A stretch of DNA of 64,000 nt. It comes from Tachypleus tridentatus (Eukaryota; Arthropoda; Merostomata; Xiphosura; Limulidae). The translations under genes were made by a program, and so were the position numbers. Below the pieces are notes generated by a model that saw nothing but the letters and a program-made list of their open reading frames with translations, searched no databases and had not been told where the DNA came from. The DNA is taken from positions 157,499,290 to 157,563,289 of the forward strand of contig NC_134834.1 in assembly GCF_004210375.1 (NCBI RefSeq). Reading direction: 5' to 3'. This document shows, piece after piece, positions 25,701 through 36,400 of this stretch (its first letter is position 1; each line of letters begins with the position of its first letter).

Positions 25701-28700
25701 CATCTGTCATTATTTAAGTTTTTTTGTATTGAATAGTTGAAAGATCTCTGATTATGGGCTTCATTTTTGTGTTCAGCCCATTACAGAAAAGAGACAGAGG
25801 TGATGAACATCTGAGTGCAGGAGATACTAAATATAATGAGTGTATATTTACAGAGATTTGTATGTTATAAAAAAGACAAAATTTGTACTAAATGATGTTA
25901 CAGAATTCAGTTAAAAAACTAACATTTATTAGCATTAAACTTTACTTGAAATTGCTAAAATTTTTAATGATTTCAGAAAATTTATTTACTTACAAAAAAT
26001 ATGCAATATCATGTGTAAGACTGTTTTGTGAATGGTACTTACAGAATTATATAAAACAAGTTATTACACTTTGCTTAAGATAGTTTTTCTATACAACCTG
26101 TGTTTCCTGTATTACATGTAATAATGTCTTAATATCATAGCTTTCTTGTAAGGTTCCTGCACACATGATTCTTGTGTCTTGAACTAAACTATTAAGATAC
26201 TGCAGAAAATTCCATCAGAGTTTCAATGAAACTTATTCAGTTCATGAGTAATAATACTTTTAATTGTAAACTGCTGTGCTAAAAATAACATTAAGAAATG
26301 AAAAATGATTACACCTATTATTAAACAGCAGCTAATACTTTCACTATATTTCAGTGTATACTAATGTATAGCCTAAAGTAATCTCACAACTAAGTTTTTC
26401 TCATACCATACTTTTAAATGGGTCATTCCATGTCAAATCATCCAGATTTTGGAAAAATTTTCCAGGTGACCCCCTCAGAATGCCTTGAAAAATTTCACAT
26501 GTGCTCATCTACCCATATAATGAAACATTGTAAAGATTAGATCAATATCTGTAAGAGGTTCTGATTTACAGCCCTGTAAAATTTAGTGTTTTTTTGTTTT
26601 GTTTTTTTGACAAATTCATTTCCAGGCAGATTTGGCTGCTTAAAACTGCAAGAGTAATGGTGGTAGAAGACTGAAATTTGCTACACTGACTGAATTAATC
26701 TCATAGAATTCAAAAAATGGTCTCAAACCAAGTTTCTCTCTCTTAGGATTTGCATAGTGAGGCAGTAAAATAACCTGAAAACCCAAAATCATAAAAAATA
26801 TTGGTTTATGTAATAAGCCATAGCTCTAAGACTTAATATGATACAAAGCTGAATTTTGATTTCTAATTTTCTATAACATATCAGTTGATAAATCAGCAAT
26901 TGTTGTAATTAAAAGTCTATTAGATCTCCTGTAAAAAATGTAGTTGATTAAACTTATGATTTAGCTAAAAATAGCCCTACTTCAGGCTACAATTTGACCA
27001 TGTCACCAGTTATTCAGCCTTTTCAGATTTTTACATCTCTGAATATGATCTACAAAAAAAAGCAGGATGGTGTTCAACCTAATTTTTGCTTTATAATTTT
27101 TTAAAGTATCTTCTGACCATATGTTGTTTACTTAGAAAAAAACAAACTTCAATTCAGGTGTATTACTGTGTGCAAATATATCCATACAATTGTGAAATAA
27201 TTGATGAATTCCATTGAAACATTCTAATCAGCCTTTACCATATATTCTTACATCTCTGGACATGATCATAAAAAAAATCAAGGTTGTGAAAAATAATGAA
27301 TTATCAAATTTTAAGTGTCTCTGATATGTACCATTGGGCAAAGGATCACATTCAGGGCATTCAGTTCTTTCTTGTCAAACAGGAATCAGTCCTGCAGAAC
27401 TGTGTAAAGTTTGATCAACTTGAGCATTTTATTCCCCACTCTACCAACAAATTGTATATAAGAAGGCTGTCAGAGGATGATGTGTACACAGTTGTAACTG
27501 TTGGTAGTAACAGTGAAAGTGATGCTGCAGCAGCTGAAATAGGGTCTAATGATAGCAATAACAATTATCAGCCAGGGAAATATGTGGCTTGCATATACGA
27601 TCATGAATGGTATGTGGGAAACATAAAAGATAGATCAGATGAACATTCCGATGTGTTGGTATTATTTATGAAGATATCAAGAAACAAACTGTTCTCATGG
27701 CCTGCAAGGTCATGTATAGATGAAAGCTGGATTCCTTTCCAACATATTCTTTGTCTGATAAGTGCATCAACCGTGCAAGGCAGTAGTGCTCACCACTATG
27801 TTCCAAGTCAAAGTGATCTCAACATAATCAAACTCAAATTTCAGAAGTTTATTCAAGCTGTCTGAACAAAGCAATGTTTATTTGATGTTGTTAAGGCTAA
27901 TTTATCACCAAAGTAATTTTTGAAACATTGCATTGTCACGATTATTTTTGCGTTTGGTGCGACTATAATCTTTCTCAGTTATTCCCTGTTGTAGCACTGT
28001 GCTTTTTGTGTCTGATTTACCTTTGTATTTATTATATTATGAATCTTAAACTCAGCCATATCTGCATAACTATAATGTATACACAATCTATTTGCATTGC
28101 CATGTGATCTAACTACTTATGGCAATAAACTTGTTCAGAAATGAATTAATTCTTTCTTGTTTCTTACAACTTCATTATTTAACATTGTAAAAGGCTGGTT
28201 AGAATATTTCAGTGGGATTCATAAACTTCTGACAGATATTTTTCAAAATTGTATGGATATATTTGCTCACAGTAACACACCTGAACTGAATTTTTTAAAA
28301 TAAAAAACGTATGGTCAGAGGATACTTTAAAAAATTATAATGCAAAATGTAGGTTGAACACCATCCTGATTTTTACTCAGAGATGTAAGAATATATGGTA
28401 AGAATCTAAATATGGTGAATAACTAGTGACATGGTCAAACTGTGGCCTGAAGTAGGGCTATTTTTAGTTAAATCATAAAAAGTTGCATGCAACTAAATAT
28501 TTTTACAGGAGATCTAATAGACTTTTAACTACAACAATTGCTGATTTATCAACTGTTATGTTATAGGTAATGTGAAAAAAATATTCAGCTTTGTATCATA
28601 TTAAGTCTTAGAGCTATGGCTTATTAAATAAGCCAATGTTTTTTATGATTTTTGGTTTTCAGGTGATTTTACAACCTCACTATGAAAATCCTAAGAGAGA

Positions 28701-31700
28701 TAAACTTGGTTTGAGACCATTTTTGAATTCTGTGAGATTAATTCAGTCAGTGTAGCAAATTTCAGCCTTCTACCACCATTACTCTTGCAGTTTTAGCAGC
28801 CAAATCTGCTCAGAAAGGAATTTGTCAAAAAAAAAAACAACAAAAAACACACTAAATTATACAGGACTGTAAATCAAACTATTACAGATATTGATCTAAC
28901 CATTGGCGAGGTTTCATTATATGGGTAGATGAGCACATGTGAAATTTTTCAAGGCATTCTGTGGGGGTCACCTGCAGCCCCCTGGATGATTTGACATGGA
29001 ATAACCCAGATATAATCTATACAATATATTTACTACAGTAAAAGCTAACTACCATGAAACTGTCAGAGAGTGGTTAACATTTTGAATTTTTTCTTCATTT
29101 CAATTTCCTCTTAATTTATTCTCCTTAGTATTTATTTATGCACAACTACGTAACATGTTATGGTACTGATAAATAGATGTAAAGAAGTAGTGATGCAGGA
29201 AGAAGGAAAGAAATTAATGGTATTTTGACTGTTTTATAAATTTGCACACACAAATATGCCTATGGAAAACATTTCATGCAAGAAAAACTTACCAAAAGTG
29301 CTAAACAAGCTATAGCACAAAATGAAAATCTGGTATCTACCTCACCTACAAAAAAAACAAATTTTATTTGCATGTTTTTAGGGTTGTAGTTTTGTCCTAA
29401 ACTTCTAGACACTATATTTGTAATTTGTTCTTTGTTTTTCACATACAGTGTTGCATCTTGTTAAAAAAATCAAACAATGTAATCCTTGAATGATAATTAT
29501 TTACATATTTTTAATACATTAAAAATAATATTTTCAACTTTATAAGTCTTTTGCAACATGGATAACTGATAGAATATTAAATAAAATTACAAAATACATA
29601 TATTTGAAATTATAAAGTAGAACAGATATTAGATAAATATGAAGTTTATAACATATGTGAAGTAAATTAGTGACTAGTGACTTTTCGGATACAATTCAAC
29701 AAAGCACACAAAATACCATTTCATTCAAATAACAATGTACCATTAAATCAAGGACTAAGTAAACAAAATCCCTTGAGGAAACTTTTCAGGACTTTTGGAT
29801 TTTAAGATCTTCAAATGTATCAAAATAATAAACCAAGAAGAAAACAATTTACCAAAAAACTGAAAATTATTCCTATTGAAATTGGTGGTAAGTTTCTGTG
29901 GGTGTGTATAATTACATAACCATATGCAAATAAAATTAAAGACCAATAATTATGCTATAATAATAAACTAAGGGAATTACATCTACAAGAGAGAAATTTC
30001 CACATCAAGCATTTGTTGTATCACACGTGCATATTTTTTTTATAAACACTAGTTGTGATGAATATCTAGCATCTCTATCATTCTGGAATTCTTTCAGGGT
30101 GAATACCACTGGGAAGAAGTTGATACTTGCCATGATTATCAAATGTTTAAGGCATTTATCTCAGTATCTTCTGGCAATGAAACAATCTTTCTAACAGTGA
30201 GTAAACTGTAAAATGTTCTCTGAGAGGTGATAATTGGACAAGGTACTGCTTTCATAAAATAGTTAGAGATAAATTATTATATTAGTTTTGCTAAATGATA
30301 GTACTTGCTGACAGTTAAGTATGGACTGACTAGACAAGAGTTAGCAAGATCATGAATAGTGAAAACATTTAATATACAATATTTTTTCATGTAAATTTGC
30401 AGTATAAAATGCTGGCAATTACAACTAATAACATAATTCACATACATCTATGTGTTAAAACTTGGTTCAACCATAAACAGGTACAGAGGAAGTGGTTGTC
30501 ACAAGTTTACATCACAAGAGTTAGCTGTGCCACAGGTAATGCTGATCTTCAGTGTTTTCTACAAAGACAACACTAACCATTAATTCTTCTTTATATACTT
30601 TTCTCAGTGTTAAGACTAAACTGAATGGAATGAGCTTTAATATTTTTCTGTTCACATTTCAGGGCGTCAGAGCCTCATGGCTCTGAGGTATTGATGCTGA
30701 GTAGCTCATCTTGTCATTTCTCATGCTTGAGATCTAAGAGGTAAGAGCAAGAAGATGGCTTGTGACTGGGTGTGGATATTGTTATAAGTTTAAGTTTATT
30801 CATTTAATTCTGCATGTTTAATATTATAATTCTAATGGGTGTCTAAAAAAGTCTGAGCTCAAAATCAGTAAGGAAATCATACATGACCATTAGTTGCAAT
30901 TATGAGATACAGGCAGGTATATGGCAAGATGCTTAATCTAGAATTTATTTTTTCATCCTTAGATTAAAAAAAAGGTTTGGTAGTTTAGGCCAAATAGCCG
31001 AGTAAATAATCAAAATATTGGGTGTTGTTATGACACAAAAAATGTAACACTAATTTTGTAATTTTTATTAGTTTACTAACTTGTTCATTCAAGTGTGGAA
31101 AACTAAAGTTGTTCCTAACAATAATACTTGGTGTGAAAATTGTCTGTTAGACAACCCAGCCTATACATCTTATTTGATACACTGTAGTGCTTTGGCATTC
31201 AAAAATATATTAAAAAGTGTCAAAATACAGTAAGTTTCAGTTATTTTTTTTTTTTAAACTAAAGCAGAATAAAGCTATGGTGTAAAATATAACCCTGAGT
31301 ATGCATACCAATACTACAAATAAACCCGAGTATGCATAACAATATTACAAACACACACATAAAAAAAACTACAGATGTTATAACTAGAACTTAACAATGA
31401 ACAAGTTGTGTTGAAATAAATATTCAAACAAGTTTTAAAAGTAAATTGGGTATTATTTATTCATTACTTAATTCAAGTTTATGTATAGGTTTCAGTAAGT
31501 TACACACACTGTTATTTGTATTCCTCAGTTCAAACTCTTTATCAAAATAACTAAGAGTAAGTGTTAAGAAACAGCCACAACCTTCTGAAACATTTAACTT
31601 CCCAAGTGTAAGTGACAATATTAAATTTTGTGTTAAACATATCAATTAAAAAATAATTCTTTATCTGCAGACATAGCCTCATAAGTATACAACAGAAATT

Positions 31701-34700
31701 AAGTAAGACTCCTTCTATTGTAATAAATAACTTATACGTCACTTAGACTACATTTGGGTACATATCATCCCTCATCAACAAACTTAAACAAAAGCAAATC
31801 AACAGCTTAAAGCTCTGAAATCATACAAACATTATATAAAAAGTCTAAGAGTTTAGTTATGCTTGATATAATAGGTTAAGGTTAAATAAAAAGATACATT
31901 ATAATTATTTCAGCCTATTTAAAGAGGTATTTCCATGATAAAATCCTTCTGAGAAATGCTGATAAATTGCAGTGAAAGATCTAAAATTGCAACTCACATG
32001 CTAATGAAGTTAAGCCTAATAATGCTGGAGGAATTGGATTTTGTGTTTAGGATTAAGCAACTTAAGAACATTGCCATTTCTTTTATTGTATTCTAAAAGC
32101 TATATTTTTAAGAATGCAACATAGATATAGGAAAATGGAGTATCTATAATTTCATGTTTGTATAAGATTTGCACTATTCCTGTGTGAAAGTTAGAAATCA
32201 AGTATAGAAATAAAATAAAGGGTTCACTGTTTAACTTTACCCATCATTAAAGATAAATTTTAGGCCTACAAAAAGGAGCCAAATAACAGTTGTTGTTTGA
32301 AAGTACTTTAAAACTAATGGTTTAAATATAAAAGAAATTAAAAGACATTTTCTTTGAAGCTATAACTGCAGCATAGTGACAAATATATGCCACTGTCAAT
32401 GATGTTTGGATTGTTAAGACATGAAAAATCATCTTACCCCACTTGTCTCCATAAAAGCTTCCATCTTCCTGTTGCAAGTTTTTTACATAATCAACCACAC
32501 CAGAAATATCAATTACATCAAGGGCATCATAGATGGTAAGAATCTAAGTAGGTAAAGAAGCAAATTAATACCTCATTTTTTCTTAAAGTGACCATAAAAA
32601 TAATAATAAACTACACTATAAATCTGATTTTACTTGAGCAATTTATTCTTACTCTATATATGAATACTTTTTATTGATCTTATGTGGTGGTGTATTGCTA
32701 AGTAAGTACCAAAATGTATAATCTACAGCATAACCGTGAAAGTGGGATCCATTCAAATAATGATAGAATGGCATTCTGGCTAAAAATCAGAGTACACATA
32801 CACTGTTTCCACCACACTATACCTCTGACCTTATAAAGGATTGTGACTTTCTTAAAAATCCTCAGTACTTTTGTTCTTAAGAGCAATGAACCTTTTGTAT
32901 TTTTTCTTCCACAATACTAAAATTTCCAATAATACTAACTACACTATACTTCTGACCTTATAAAGGATTGTGACTTTCATAAAAACCTTAGTACTGTTTT
33001 GTAGGAGCAATGAATGTAATAAACCTTTTGCATTTCTTTTCCCACAATACCAAAATTTCCAGTATTTACTTCTGCTGAAAATATAGCTATTTTTCAATAT
33101 CCAGGGTTTTCATCCTCTGCTCATCTAGGTATTGAACATGCTTGCTGCAGTTTTTTTATACTTCACTCAAATGCCCTTGCCAAATTATAATTTGCAAATT
33201 CTTCATTTTAAATGCACCCTCTGTCTAGATACTATGTATAATCACCTCATTCAGACAATGTAATCACTTTTCTTATAAAACATAAACCACCTCTCATTGG
33301 TGAGGCATGGCAAGAGAGTGTCAGTGGAGGTAAGTATTATTGAAAATAAATTTTCAACTTAGGGAAATGTTAACTTTCAAAACATACATCTGTAACAATA
33401 ATTCATTATAGACCTTATGAATCAACATGCAAAGAACCACAATAGGAAAACTGGAGATAAGTCATGAGAAACTGAAGCATCCCAATGAATGAACAATTGA
33501 TTCTTAGTATCTCAAAAGGAGTTAGTATCGGCTGCATAACACTTCACGCCCCTGACAGGGCATAACAAATGATCAGGATCAGATTGGTCATACAGATGAG
33601 AAATGGCTGGCAAATGGATTGGCAAGATGGTCATTTCCCTTCCCTGATTGCCAGTCTTGGGAAGAAAAGACATATCAGGGTTAAAGTAGGACAAATGTGG
33701 AATTATAGAGAGTCCAATGCACATGGATTGCTAACATCTCAGACTGATAATGTCCACAACTCAACAACAACATATTATTTAAGAAAAACAACAACAAGGA
33801 ACATGACACTGAGAACTCAAAAGGGAAGAAGAGACAACAGATGTAAAATAACTGTAAAATATCAATTCAGTAATTTGAAAAGGTCACTTGGGCTGAAGGA
33901 TACAAAATAATTTTGAGTAGACCTAAAAATAGTGGATAAGGATGCCTTACATAAAGCTTCTGTAGACAAAGCAAGACTCCTCTCAAACACCAAAGTCATA
34001 AAACAGAATATGGTAGATACTTTAGGTTGAAGAGGGTTTAAATTACCTTAATATACCACTAACAATAAGCATGTCATTTTCATCAATAAATGGCCATAGG
34101 TGATCTATGGAGAGATTTAATTAAATACAGAGAAACTTTAACTGCTTATGTTAGGCCAAAGACCCCATAACTTCCAGCCATGAAGACTGAGTTTACAAAC
34201 ATCTGGGTGGAGAATGTCTGATAGAGATTGTCTCAAAAGATATGGCCAATATTAAAGAAGTAGAAGTATCTGCATTCCTACAAATACCAAAGAAGCAAAA
34301 ATCATGTTTGAGCTGGGCAATAACAGTGTAACCAAGAGAATATGACAGGGAGGGGTAAGCAGAAACCAGGAAACGAAAATTCTCTCCAGCCAGTTCCAGG
34401 TCATTTATTTGCAAAAGCCATCTTAGTAATACTCTCAATCCACATATATGTCTCCATCTCATAATGGATCATATCATGGACAGCTTTGACTCAGAGTGAC
34501 CCCTCCCTTGTTTGTTGAGAAACACCAGACTGCAGAGGTGGAAGGAAAAAAAGTCTTGTTGGCCTCCATAGTAGAAACATTAACTTGAGAATTAATACCT
34601 GTTGGTACTTTTTTTTTCATATAAATGATATATATAAACAAAAGATATAACTGTAGAAATATCAACCACATTAAAAGTGGCAACACAAATTGTGAATAAT

Positions 34701-35723
34701 CACAACACTCGTTTACAGAAACCTATGCAGAGAAAATGATAACATTATCAGAATGAAGTGTGTATAATCCATTAAAACAGGAGATAAGTCATGAGAAACT
34801 GAAGGATCCCAACGAATGAACAACTGATTCTTAGTATCTTAAAAGGAGTTAGTATCAGCTGCATAATATTTCATAGCCCTGACAGGGAACAACAAATGAT
34901 CAGGTTTAGATTGGTCATACAACAATATCTATCTGGTTGGTGAATTTTGAAAATTAGAATCTTCCAAGGACATTTGAGTAGGTAATAAAAGACTGAAGCA
35001 AACATGCTCAATGCTTAGATGAGCAAAGAGTAGAAACCCTGGAGATTGAGAAATAGCTATAGTTTTGGAAACTTAAGAATTGTCTTAATGGCAGCCACAT
35101 TTGCTCATTCAAGTAAAACTTTGTCTTAAATTATTACAGTGATAAGTTCTTTCACCCACCCAGTTAACAACCAACCAACCAACTTGCAAAATACCATTGT
35201 GTAAATTAATGATAACAGCATACCTGCACAGCACTCAATGTATACAGGAGATGAGGATCATGGCCCTTGCTGGCTCCAATACCTCCACACACATGCTGAC
35301 ATTCCCGAACAAAATCTAGAATCTGCTGTTTGTCTAGAAGATCCAAACTTCCCATCAAATCCATTGCTGTTATTCCCCAGTAAATTCCACTCATTCTCAG
35401 ATATTCTGTCATGCAGTATTCCTTAATGAGAGAATTGCATGTTTAGTATACCTGCTTAGCTACAAGATGCTTGTCATTCCAGTTCACAATAAAGTAACAG
35501 AACCATAACAAGCTTGTAAAATAAACACATATAATAATTCTAACAGTTAAAGAAGTTTTTAATGATCAAGTGTTTTTCATGAATTAAAAATGTTAGACTT
35601 ATGAGTGAGAATACTTACATAATTATCTTTTTTGGTCCCATAAGCTGATAAATAGTCTTGATGCTTTTTTAAAAACAACAGTTTTGTTGAGTTTTCTGAA
35701 ATTATTACATCCTTTGTAAGCAT
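10763..35723 (-). CDS. RABGGTB: Rab geranylgeranyltransferase beta subunit (GGTase-II beta), nine coding exons
   Basis: Coding exons from 5' to 3' on the minus strand: 35723-35619, 35421-35224, 32543-32438, 29345-29293, 24932-24822, 23191-23080, 15686-15598, 13556-13482 and 10906-10763. They sum to 993 nt, 330 aa plus stop; the human protein is 331 aa. With the alpha subunit and Rab escort protein it transfers geranylgeranyl groups to C-terminal cysteines of Rab GTPases in the cytosol. Prenyltransferase repeats (QQ motifs) are visible, such as [57 protein letters not shown] and [11 protein letters not shown]. The zinc ligands are present: Asp and Cys in LPDVCYSWW and His in VDPFHTLFG. The start is the first ATG of the exon at 35726, two codons before KDVII, which matches the family N-terminus; a 5' UTR exon upstream is likely but not located. 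The intron after the exon 15686-15598 begins with GC rather than GT. Confidence 0.95.
10907..13481 (-). other. Last intron of RABGGTB
   Basis: Donor GTG|GTAGGA and acceptor TTGTAG|GTT on the minus strand. AT-rich. A stretch at about 12770-13080 is less AT-rich and may be an old repeat, but I cannot name it. Confidence 0.6.
14111..15266 (+). mobile_element. Dead mariner transposon (Tc1/mariner), 1156 bp
   Basis: TA dinucleotides flank both ends (14109-14110 and 15267-15268). The termini are imperfect inverted repeats sharing AGGG and a TTTATGGCCT-like block. A decayed transposase runs from about 14203 to 15240, starting [13 protein letters not shown]. The first catalytic Asp lies in TIDET followed by [12 protein letters not shown]. 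Later pieces read [16 protein letters not shown] and [11 protein letters not shown], the last holding the third Asp. Many in-frame stops and frameshifts (for example stops after [15 protein letters not shown] and TIDET) show that it encodes no working enzyme. It lies in the GC-AG intron of RABGGTB. Confidence 0.85.
15598..15600 (-). promoter_or_regulatory. Non-canonical GC splice donor (AAG|GCAAGT)
   Basis: The exon end AAG is followed on the minus strand by GCAAGT; no GT nearby keeps the frame. AAG|GCAAGT is the typical context of GC-AG introns, and joining here to the exon at 13556 gives WIDK|EKL, matching the family. Confidence 0.8.
16967..17206. mobile_element. 240-bp TA-flanked MITE
   Basis: Inverted termini CAGGGTGTTCAGAAAGTCAC and, reverse complemented from the right end, CAGGGTGTTTAAAAAGTCAC, both continuing TGTGCA, are flanked by TA on both sides (16965-16966, 17207-17208). 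The TA duplication suggests a Tc1/mariner-type internally deleted derivative. It lies in a RABGGTB intron. Confidence 0.75.
17537..17798 (-). repeat. tRNA-SINE (family A), minus orientation, with perfect 12-bp target duplication
   Basis: Full-length copy, head at the right end (GCCTTAACCACCTGGCCATG). It is bounded by TATTAAACTTTG at 17525-17536 and 17799-17810, identical on both sides. Confidence 0.9.
17811..19477. other. AT-rich part of the RABGGTB intron
   Basis: No coding or repeat signal recognised. Confidence 0.4.
19478..22110 (-). mobile_element. Decayed Jockey-like LINE (non-LTR retrotransposon)
   Basis: Read on the minus strand. The gag-like ORF1 part (about 21530-20890) includes [20 protein letters not shown] and a CCHC knuckle start, [14 protein letters not shown] reverse-transcriptase part (about 20460-19950) includes [32 protein letters not shown] with a TIWRYGI-like continuation, and AL-KWITAN followed by CMYFC. 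The order and wording fit Jockey-superfamily elements. Only about 350 bp lie between the end of ORF1 and the RT middle, so the endonuclease and RT N-terminus are mostly gone. Stops and frameshifts are common. The likely 3' end is near 19480, with AACCAACCAAGCAATC. It sits antisense to nothing, in the same direction as RABGGTB. Confidence 0.75.
22111..23079. other. RABGGTB intron, unassigned
   Basis: Contains short unsupported ORFs only. About 22265-22370 has somewhat higher GC and might belong to the LINE 5' end. Confidence 0.35.
24120..24236 (-). other. Putative alternative terminal exon or orphan exon, 38 codons
   Basis: On the minus strand a strong acceptor (CTTTTTTACAG) precedes an open frame of 38 codons, beginning [17 protein letters not shown] and ending [10 protein letters not shown] then TAA; AATAAA overlaps the region just after the stop (24119-24114). 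The preceding RABGGTB exon (24932-24822) ends in phase 0, so splicing here would read in frame after HAGQ and end the protein early. I do not recognise the peptide. It could instead be a relic exon of another gene or a chance ORF. Confidence 0.35.
24630..24765 (-). repeat. Hammerhead-like repeat, possibly from a Penelope-like retroelement
   Basis: On the minus strand: AAATGTATCTCA, then CTGAAGA, then a short stem ACCTAGGAAGGT, then CAAAA, and about 60 nt on, TGAGATGCATTT, which can pair back to the first block. The order resembles a hammerhead core (CUGANGA, stem II, GAAA, stem I closing). A related sequence is at 36190-36400. The ribozyme reading is inference; the repeat itself is seen directly. 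Confidence 0.5.
25105..25420. repeat. Degenerate minisatellite, about 50-60-bp unit
   Basis: About five to six imperfect copies of a unit built from ACTACACGATAAAAGTAAT, then TTTGGTTATATGGTAACTA, then TTTGTTATT. It lies in a RABGGTB intron. Confidence 0.7.
26419..29008. mobile_element. 2.6-kb DNA element with ~820-bp terminal inverted repeats
   Basis: The left end GGGTCATTCCATGTCAAATC and the right end (reverse complement) GGGTTATTCCATGTCAAATC begin inverted repeats of about 820 bp (26419 to about 27242, and about 28187 to 29008), roughly 90% alike by eye with small indels. The middle ~940 bp holds one open ORF. No clear target-site duplication is visible, so the superfamily is not assigned. 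The element fills most of the RABGGTB intron 29292-24933. Confidence 0.85.
27296..27865 (+). CDS. 189-aa ORF inside the long-inverted-repeat element
   Basis: An uninterrupted ORF lies between the inverted repeats and opposite to RABGGTB. The N-terminal half (residues 1-65) has [14 protein letters not shown] and [20 protein letters not shown] low-complexity linker rich in Ser, Asn and Ala covers about 70-90. The C-terminal part, about 92-189, reads [46 protein letters not shown] and ends with a helix [12 protein letters not shown]. That W-Y-V-G / F-M / W-P / W-(I/V)-P-x-x-x-I-L-C pattern recurs, from memory, in uncharacterised invertebrate proteins often linked to transposons. No catalytic transposase motif is seen, so it may be an accessory protein, a C-terminal exon, or a captured fragment. 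The product is unknown. Confidence 0.55.
   Translation: MNYQILSVSDMYHWAKDHIQGIQFFLVKQESVLQNCVKFDQLEHFIPHSTNKLYIRRLSEDDVYTVVTVGSNSESDAAAAEIGSNDSNNNYQPGKYVACIYDHEWYVGNIKDRSDEHSDVLVLFMKISRNKLFSWPARSCIDESWIPFQHILCLISASTVQGSSAHHYVPSQSDLNIIKLKFQKFIQAV
29346..32437 (-). other. RABGGTB intron, mostly unassigned
   Basis: AT-rich with no supported gene. Scattered microsatellite-like runs occur (a repeated GAGTATGCATA motif with AATA-rich spacers near 31300). Confidence 0.4.
33447..34921. repeat. 148-bp direct repeats flanking a 1.18-kb unit
   Basis: Copies at about 33447-33594 and 34774-34921 share GGAGATAAGTCATGAGAAAC, GTTAGTATCRGCTGCATAA and a shared end GATTGGTCATAC, about 90% alike. The interior has no ORF that I can assign. 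The layout fits a retroelement with terminal direct repeats or a segmental duplication; the class is not decided. Confidence 0.6.
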
Positions 35724-36189
35724 GTTCTAAAAAGTAAGAGAAATAATAAATATAACCTTTAACATATTCAATCTATCTTTTTGACCTCTCTTACACAAAT
35801 TGCATGAGCTATATCTTCATTTCTATAAACTTTTCATTGTGAAAGACTAACAGTAGAATTTCCTTAGATATTTCATTTAAGATTTGATATGTTTGACAGT
35901 ACAGACTTAGTATTTCAAAAAAAAAAAAAATCATTCCATATTAATGAAAAATAATTATCATGGCTTTCAATTTAAAAGATGGTAATGTTTCAGTGGTTAA
36001 ATCCCACACTTCCTATTGAGGCAGACTGTTGAATAAGTGATTAAAGCTTTAAACCATATATTGGTCTTGTTAGAGGTATAAGCAGAATTTAGCTATACGA
36101 GACAATGAAACAAGTGTGATACTCTTAGACACAAGAAACTGGAAAATGATAAATGCATTTCTTTATTCATTCAGTATTTGTGTGTGTGT

Positions 36190-36400
36190 ATAAGGGTAGA
36201 GACAATTCATGATGACAAGAAACCCACAAAGTAAAAATATACCTAAGGACAGCTAATATACGTATTAACACTTTTACTAATAAAGCAGAAAACAGTTCAG
36301 CCTTCTTAACCCAAAAATGACCTAAGAAGGTCAAAACGTTGTTCTCTGCTTTGTTGGTAAAAGTGTTAATACCCATACCAGCTATCCAGGGGTATGTGTG
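36190..36400. repeat. Head-to-head pair of hammerhead-like repeats
   Basis: Left half (about 36190-36307) is the reverse complement of the right half (about 36320-36400). The shared blocks are GTATTAACACTTTTACTAAT (left) and TTGGTAAAAGTGTTAATACC (right), plus CCTAAGAAGGTC and TTCTCTGCTTT. The sequence is related to 24630-24765. The two halves can fold into a long hairpin. Confidence 0.6.

Noticed and set aside
33569-33910. 113-codon plus-strand ORF
   Set aside because: It starts inside the 148-bp repeat, is low in complexity with many Arg/Thr runs, and has no recognisable motif.
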